64,000 bases of DNA, from positions 15,498,421 through 15,562,420 of the forward strand of contig OZ020269.1 in the NCBI GenBank assembly GCA_963971225.1. Reading direction: 5' to 3'. The notes under the pieces were generated by a model that saw nothing but the letters and a program-made list of their open reading frames with translations, did not search any database and was not told the origin of the DNA. A program made the translations under genes and the position numbers. Positions 58,886-64,000 of this stretch are shown in pieces; within the stretch, counting starts at the first letter, position 1, and each line of letters begins with the position of its first letter. Source of the stretch: Melieria omissa. Lineage: Eukaryota; Arthropoda; Insecta; Diptera; Ulidiidae.

Positions 58886-60063
58886 TCAAAAGAAGTAATC
58901 AAAGTCAAAATCACCTGCTGACATAGAGTCATCCTTGCTGGGATGTTGCTCCAAGTACTCCTCTGTGCCGATTTTGGCTAACATGTTTACTTCACGCATT
59001 GGCTTCCGTTGATTTTGATTTCCCTTCACATTGTTCTGTGGAGGATTTAAAGCATTATTTTGTTATAACAACAAAAGACAACACAGTTCTCACCCATTTC
59101 ACTTCAACGTTTCCGTCATCCAATAAAGCACTCAGTTTTTGCAGTTCCTTTCGATTTTGCACCACTTTGCCATCTGCATTGCGCCATCCATTTCGTTTCC
59201 AATTATAAAACCAGAAGGACACTGCTTTCAACAGAAACTCCGAATTTGTATGTAGGCACAATTTAGGTATGCCACGTTTTTCAGCCACCTCAATGGCATC
59301 AATGGCCGCCTGGATATTGGCCACGTTGTGAGTTATGCGACCACCAGCTGCTTTTGCAATATTTCTACAAACAAAGTTGGACACTTTAAGACAACTGAAG
59401 AGCATACACCAGCTGATCTTACAGCGGATGATTTGGCCCAAAATAGACGCCGTAGCCAGCCATACAATTCCAGCTGCCAATGTTCTCAGCATGTCCACCA
59501 ATATAGACATAAACATAATCATCAGCATCGGCCGTAAAATTGTAGCGACCAATTTTTATGTTTTTTGTTTGCGTATTGGTGGCTCTTCTATTATTCGTAC
59601 GCGTTGTTGCACTGGTGTCTGGATATTCCTGCAATGCCGATAGTGCCGCCAGCTGAAACAAAAAGTCATGTCAACTATATATACATGAATGAATATAACT
59701 TAAAACACACACCAGCTCCGTATCGCCATCGCTATCTTCAAACCAAAGTTCGTCCTCAGACTTCTCCGGTTTGACCTCCTTCTTGATCTCAGCAACCTCA
59801 GCCTTACACTCCAACGGAATATAATCGGAACTTTCGGGCAGCTCTTGCTTGATTTTCACCCCATCTACTGCGGTGCGACCCACTTGCTGTGCAAATCCTG
59901 TGGCGCTACTTTGTTGAGATTGCACCACAAAGTTTTGCGCCTCGGACAAGCTCTTGAACTTTTTGAAGCTTGCACCCTTGAAACCTTTTACCTGTTGCTC
60001 GCATTCAGCCCATGAGTGGTAAACTCCGCACACGCGACCTTTTGCCACGGCGTAAAACGGCAT
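58886..60063 (-). CDS. RNase H1 family protein with all catalytic acids replaced (putative pseudoenzyme)
   Basis: Four exons, minus strand: 59713-60063, 59423-59652, 59094-59364 and 58886-59035, all GT-AG with matching phases, 333 residues. Residues 1-46 are a complete hybrid-binding domain (FYAVAKGRVCGVYHSWAEC, VKGFKGASFKKFKSLSEA) that in RNase H1 grips RNA/DNA duplex. Residues 47-155 form a linker. Residues 160-307 follow the RNase H fold: YVYVYIGGHAENIG, MAGYGVYFGPNHPLN, GRITHNVANIQAAIDAI, KLCLHTNSEFLLKAV, the basic handle NWKRNGWRNADGKVVQN, and VKWNNV..REVNMLAKIG. In active RNase H1 these places read YTDG, VAEI, TDS and ADxLA; here the acids are Gly169, Asn210, Asn234 and Asn301. The loop histidine region is also lost. 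The C-terminus is acidic and novel (DFDFDYFF). Open frame and splice sites argue against a simple pseudogene. Confidence 0.87.
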
Positions 60064-60700
60064 TTTTCGTTGATACAGTTATTTGGAAAATTTTTGCAAA
60101 AGCAAAATTATTTGAAATTCGCTTAATTGCGCCGCTGCTAGTGGTGTCTATTGTGAATGGGTCCAGTAACAATAGAGTTTATATGAGTACATGGATTGCC
60201 AACATTAGAGTTGCCGCTTTTGGTCTTTTCGGACCAAAATTGGTCAGATTTTTTACTTTGGTCCGCCGGTCTGCTTAAACGAATTCTGCTCCGTTTTGTG
60301 ATGTTTTAGTCCAACAAATTAATTTAAAAAAAATTTTAATTTATAAATGAAAATTATAAACGCAAATTTTTAATTTGGTCGGTTGAGGTCGGAAGTTTGG
60401 TACGAAGGAAATTTGGAAGTGATAACACTGGCCAACATCCCAAATATCGAATCCATACGAAATTTAAAGTTGATGCATTTTAAAAAAAGAGCTGCGATAT
60501 AAACTTGCGGGGATTCCCCGTTTAGTGAGGAAAGTGAAATGAACGGGAGTACAATGTAGGCTAATCTACAATTTCTACAAACATTAAACAAAATTTCGCC
60601 AAACGAAAAGTACGAATTTCTTTCAAAATTGCTAAAAATGTTTATAAATTGTTAAAACTAAAATTTGTAAGCAAGAATAGTTATAATTACATACAAAATA
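60064..60700. other. intergenic stretch upstream of the RNase H1-like gene
   Basis: Probable promoter region of the minus-strand gene; no clear TATA box and no other feature identified. Confidence 0.4.
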
Positions 60701-61086
60701 CAGTTGAACCTCGATTATCCGGTTTGCTCGGGACCGGGCTCATCACGGATAATCAAAAATACCGGTTAAAAGAGGTTTATAAATTTTATTATTTTTATTT
60801 CTTTTTTATAAAAACATGTGAAACTGCTACTATAAACGTACACATCAAGAAATCGTATTCTTTAAAAAAAAATACATTTATTTAAAATACATATGTACCT
60901 GAGTGTTATACGGAAAAAACAAACACAAGTACATGTGCTTCACGGATAATGGAGGTAAATCACGGTTAATAGAGGTAAAAAAATAGAGGTAAATCATGGT
61001 TAATAGAGGTATAAAATCAACCACTCAGCATCCCGGTTAATGGATGTTCCCGGTTAATGGAGGCTCGGATAATTGAGGTTCAACTG
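60701..61086. mobile_element. pogo/Tigger-type MITE
   Basis: Ends CAGTTGAACCTCGATTATCC and complement (GGATAATTGAGGTTCAACTG) are flanked by TA (60699-60700, 61087-61088). CAGT-AACCTC-ATTATCCG ends are typical of pogo/Tigger. The 386-bp interior repeats CGGTTAATGGAGG-like words and has no ORF. A lone related end (CCGGATTATCGAGATTATACTG) lies at about 61189-61210. Confidence 0.85.
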
Positions 61087-61213
61087 TAATAAGTTTCATT
61101 TGAGTTCAGTAGTATTTTTATCGATTCTTTTGTAATCTTGGTAATCCGAACATTTCAATATTTCGGACAGTGTTTGGTTTTTAATTGTCCGGATTATCGA
61201 GATTATACTGTAT

Positions 61214-61577
61214 TAATTTTGTTAAGGCATTCTCTAATTGTATTGTTTTCCTGAAGTTTTGTGAGGGCTTCCTCAGGACACCATGGGAATCTGATCAACC
61301 CACGTGAAGGTTGCTTTAGTTGCGTTTACCAAAATAGTCTTCTGAAATTAACACCGTACGCTGCAAACTATATCAAATAATACTTCCAGAGACAATTGAG
61401 GGATTAGCTTCTCTTGTCTTTCCTCTTAAAATTTTTACAAATATCGCACAACCCTATTAAAGTATCGACAATTTTGCACATCTCTAACGCAACAGTCTCA
61501 ATCAGCTGTTAGAGGAATCACATTGGACGAAAGTTTTTATTATTATCCTGTTTTCCTAACAAATTTAACACAAGTCA
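61214..61577. other. intergenic stretch, presumed promoter and 5' UTR of mRpS17
   Basis: Moderately AT-rich; no TATA box recognised. Nothing else supported. Confidence 0.35.
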
Positions 61578-62114
61578 ATGGCATCGCGTGGTCTAATTTT
61601 GATGGGACAATGTATGCCCTGCATCAAGCGCAATGCATCCAAAATCCGCATTCGCCGCATGGAGTTGGACACAAATCTCAACATGGTAATGGTGGCCGGC
61701 AACTGTTACTTGACAATAACAACAACATCACTAATTTGAAGCATTTAATTGCAGTATTTCAAAAAGGACGAGTTTCTTTTTGCCCATGACCCGAACAAAG
61801 TGTGCAAGACAGGCGATATTGTCCTTATACGTGAGCTGCCTGAGCGTTTGACGCGGATCATTACACACAAAGTGGAGCAGGTTGTCTATCCGCTCGGTGA
61901 CATAACAGATCCCATTAGTGGCAAGAAGGTGGTGGTCGGAAAGTATCGCGATGAGATCGAGGAGGCGAATCGGCTGTTTGGCAAATCAGAAAAAGCATTC
62001 GACTACGAAAAGGCGCCACCACGCGGTCGCCTGGAGGGCACCAGAGACTTTACGCACGGCGAAACGTACATCAAATATCACGAGGATGGCAAGGACCAGC
62101 CATTTGCTGTGTAG
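61578..62114 (+). CDS. mRpS17: mitochondrial small ribosomal subunit protein uS17m (mRpS17)
   Basis: Two exons, 61578-61685 and 61755-62114, with a 69-bp intron (donor GTAATG), phase 0; 155 residues. The start at 61578 gives MASRGLILMGQCMPC. The S17 OB-fold segment follows: SKIRIRRMELDTNLN, YFKKDEFLFAHDPNKVCKTG, DIVLIRELPERLTRIITHKV. The KTGD and IRELP/LT motifs are characteristic of S17 proteins. A C-terminal extension (VVVGKYRDEIEEANRLFGKS) is typical of the mitochondrial form. It binds rRNA in the mitoribosome small subunit. AATAAA follows at about 62168. Confidence 0.92.
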
Positions 62115-62169
62115 ATCACGTGATGTGGTATGTTGTCGTCTTTTTTTTAGTTTTTAGTACAATTGTGAA

Positions 62170-62926
62170 TAAAGCCTTACATGCAAATTTAAAATGGCTT
62201 TCTTTATGAAGCAGCCATGAACGAATTAAAGTTCATAGAGCCGTGAGTAGATAAAACTACGGAGTGTCCTGTTTGCCGCGTATAATCGACATTGCGTTTA
62301 CTGTGACAGAGCTGGACTTACCTCTTCACTTGAGTAAATAAAAACAATGCAATTCAGCTGCTACATACATATATGTAACTCTTGTAGTTGGGTTTGTTGT
62401 TTTTTTTTTTTAATATTTTCTTTATTAAAATTTAAATAATTGCTTTTAGGGTTTTAGCAGTGAATGGGTAAGTTCGTCGCTAAGTTATGTAAATTCAAGC
62501 AATTTCCATGGGTTTTCCCTCTTTCATGTACGGTTTTATTTACATTATCCTTTGTTGGTTCCTGCTACATGTCGCGCTGCACGCCTGCATCTTTGCTTAT
62601 AATGTCTGTACGTAATACGTATTGTTTGCATAGTTTCTCCATACATATTCGTGTCGTAAATATTTGTATTATAAAATAATAATTTACTGTAGTAAAGTTT
62701 GCGCTTCAATCCTGATACGATGAGTAATCAAAGGTTGTCAGCATTGTGCCTTGAATTTGTTTAATTTATCACTAATCACAATCTCTTACGATGCTAAAGT
62801 TGTACTGCAGTAAAGTGTTTGCTTCGTGCGCTGTCTCCTGGCAAATGTTTTGCTAAAATTATAGAAAAAACATACATAGTCCAGTTGTGAGCGTTTTGAA
62901 TTCAAAGAAATTGTTAACACGAAATT
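62170..62926. other. convergent intergenic stretch
   Basis: Region between the 3' ends of mRpS17 (plus) and the partial gene at the right edge (minus). It contains a poly-T run (62401-62411) and no supported coding sequence. Confidence 0.45.
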
Positions 62927-64000
62927 TCAGACCTTTTTCAAATCGCTCGTAGCGCGCAATGACAAATTTCGGACGAAGTAACCACGACTTGGAATGTTAA
63001 GGTAGAGTATCGAGGTGTTCTGCTGCTTCTGCAGAATGTTTGCGCTAAGTTGGTGGGCGGATGTGTTCAATAGGTGTTTACCCTGGTGTTTGGTGTGCTC
63101 GTGATCATTGCAAATTGTCCACACAAGTGATACGGAGGACCTATGACGATTTAGAAACAAAATTTCAAACTCAATTGACTGTTTAGAAGTCACTACGATT
63201 CTCACCTTAAATGCAGCTCAATGCTAGATTCTTTGAAAAACCGCGACAGTGGTATGATGTACGTCAGATTAAGTGATCTTCCATTGTTTGGGCAAAAATA
63301 TTCCGATCCAAAAGTCACGTTCAGGCTGTCGGCCAACACGCAACTGGACATCAGCCAGCAATCCGAAGCGGGCGGACGATTGGCTTCGATCGATGGACTG
63401 GCCGATTCGGCCAAATTCTTGCCATCCACCGCTTTTCCATCCAGATCTAAATTCTCATCTGAGAGCGAAGAATGATCCAGCAACGATTCCAGCGCGTCAG
63501 CATCGTCTGACTGTCTTTCAATGAATATTTGCGTGGCGAGTGATTTTTTATCGGCCGCAGTGCCAGTTGCATTCGCTGCATCCGGCAACGCTGCTGCCGG
63601 TTCTTCTTCAAATTGACCATCGACCGCTGCATCGTTAGCATTGCCTTCGTCAACAAATTCAACTATTTGCTTTTGTTCCAGTGGCTGTTCGTTGAGTTTT
63701 TCATTTGTATTTTGAGCGATCGACAAGCTGGGCAGGCTGCGTTGTAGCAACGGCAGCAGCTGGTTGGACTCTTCGAAGCAAAACGACTAAGTTGAGAGAG
63801 AAGAAAAGATTAGCGCTTAGCTTTTATGTTTTTCTATAAAAGTTTGTGTACCTGACAGTTGGACAAATCGTCACTGGGCGGCTTTTGTGTGCACTGCACC
63901 GGCGCACCGATGATTTCCAGTTGCGTCGTCTTGCTCACCACCAGCTCCACGCTGCGCTGCGAAGTTGATCTTCTGCCCAGCGCCGATTCGTGTCCCACAA
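62927..64000 (-). CDS. unrecognised protein, C-terminal part, runs off the window
   Basis: Three minus-strand exons: 64000-63852 (open at the edge), 63786-63206 and 63140-62927 (TGA), separated by two 65-bp introns with good GT-AG ends and phases that match, giving about 313 residues. The protein has SALGRRSTSQRSVELVVSKT, a Ser/Asp/Glu-rich acidic middle (DDADALESLLDHSSLSDENL), then a hydrophilic/beta-like C-terminus with LADSLNVTFGSEYFCPNN, LNLTYIIPLSRFFKES, VSLVWTICNDHEH and LNIPSRGYFVRNLSLRA. No transmembrane segment or enzyme motif is visible. The family was not recognised. A poor donor (GTCTGA) overlaps the stop, so a further exon is unlikely but not excluded. Confidence 0.68.

Noticed and set aside
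58886..60063. Reading the RNase H1-like gene as a processed or decayed pseudogene
   Set aside because: It has introns, all splice sites and phases are good, and there is no stop or frameshift over 333 codons.
1..64000. tRNA, rRNA or snRNA genes
   Set aside because: No cloverleaf with intact A and B boxes or other recognisable RNA gene was found by eye; a covariance-model scan would be needed to exclude small RNAs.

Overview
This window is nuclear DNA of a dipteran insect, most likely a higher (brachyceran) fly of the Tephritidae or a close family. Evidence seen: GT-AG introns, several only 61-71 bp; fly-like orthologues of CMTR2/adrift, UBE2L3-type E2, RNase H1 and mRpS17; and abundant mariner, Tc1, pogo, TTAA-specific and I-type LINE elements. 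The family assignment is inference.

Layout. 1-12.1 kb: no coding exon seen; repeats, a 1.07-kb inverted-repeat transposon flanked by TAA (2498-3568), a perfect 24-bp-arm hairpin (5720-5771), a deleted mariner (9035-9727) and a satellite-like array (10.1-11.8 kb). 12.1-23.9 kb (+): the 3' part of a NACHT/WD40-repeat gene in 12 recognised exons, with introns filled by a pentanucleotide (AAAAT) microsatellite and an ATTAATT-rich block; a phase-compatible alternative last exon lies at 26406. 24-35.5 kb: putative long 3' region, AT-rich block, second deleted mariner, MITE and local duplications. 35586-40992 (+): a complete I-type LINE with two open ORFs and a perfect 12-bp target-site duplication. 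41551-43723 (+): CMTR2/adrift cap methyltransferase in two exons. 45151-45615 (-): UBE2L3/UbcD10-type E2. 46.3-53.8 kb: a transposon graveyard with clean nested insertions. 54461-56154 (+): two related genes for small secreted proteins with a Thr/Pro-rich part and an Arg/Asn/Gly-rich basic tail. 56.2-57.9 kb: LINE remnant split by a foldback element. 58886-60063 (-): an RNase H1 family gene in four exons. 61578-62114 (+): mRpS17. 62927-64000 (-): 3' part of an unrecognised gene.

The most notable observation is the RNase H1-family gene. Its four-exon structure, hybrid-binding domain and RNase H fold are intact in one open 333-residue frame, yet by motif alignment all four catalytic carboxylates (D-E-D-D) are replaced by G-N-N-N, suggesting a pseudoenzyme that could bind RNA/DNA hybrids without cutting them. 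Other points of interest are the pair of mucin-like/basic secreted proteins, the alternative C-terminus of the NACHT-WD protein, and two nested transposon insertions (TTAA and TAA targets) whose removal restores the interrupted LINE reading frame exactly.

The genes do not form a functional unit: they are ordinary housekeeping and accessory genes separated by mobile DNA. All calls rest on reading the sequence; no database search was run.
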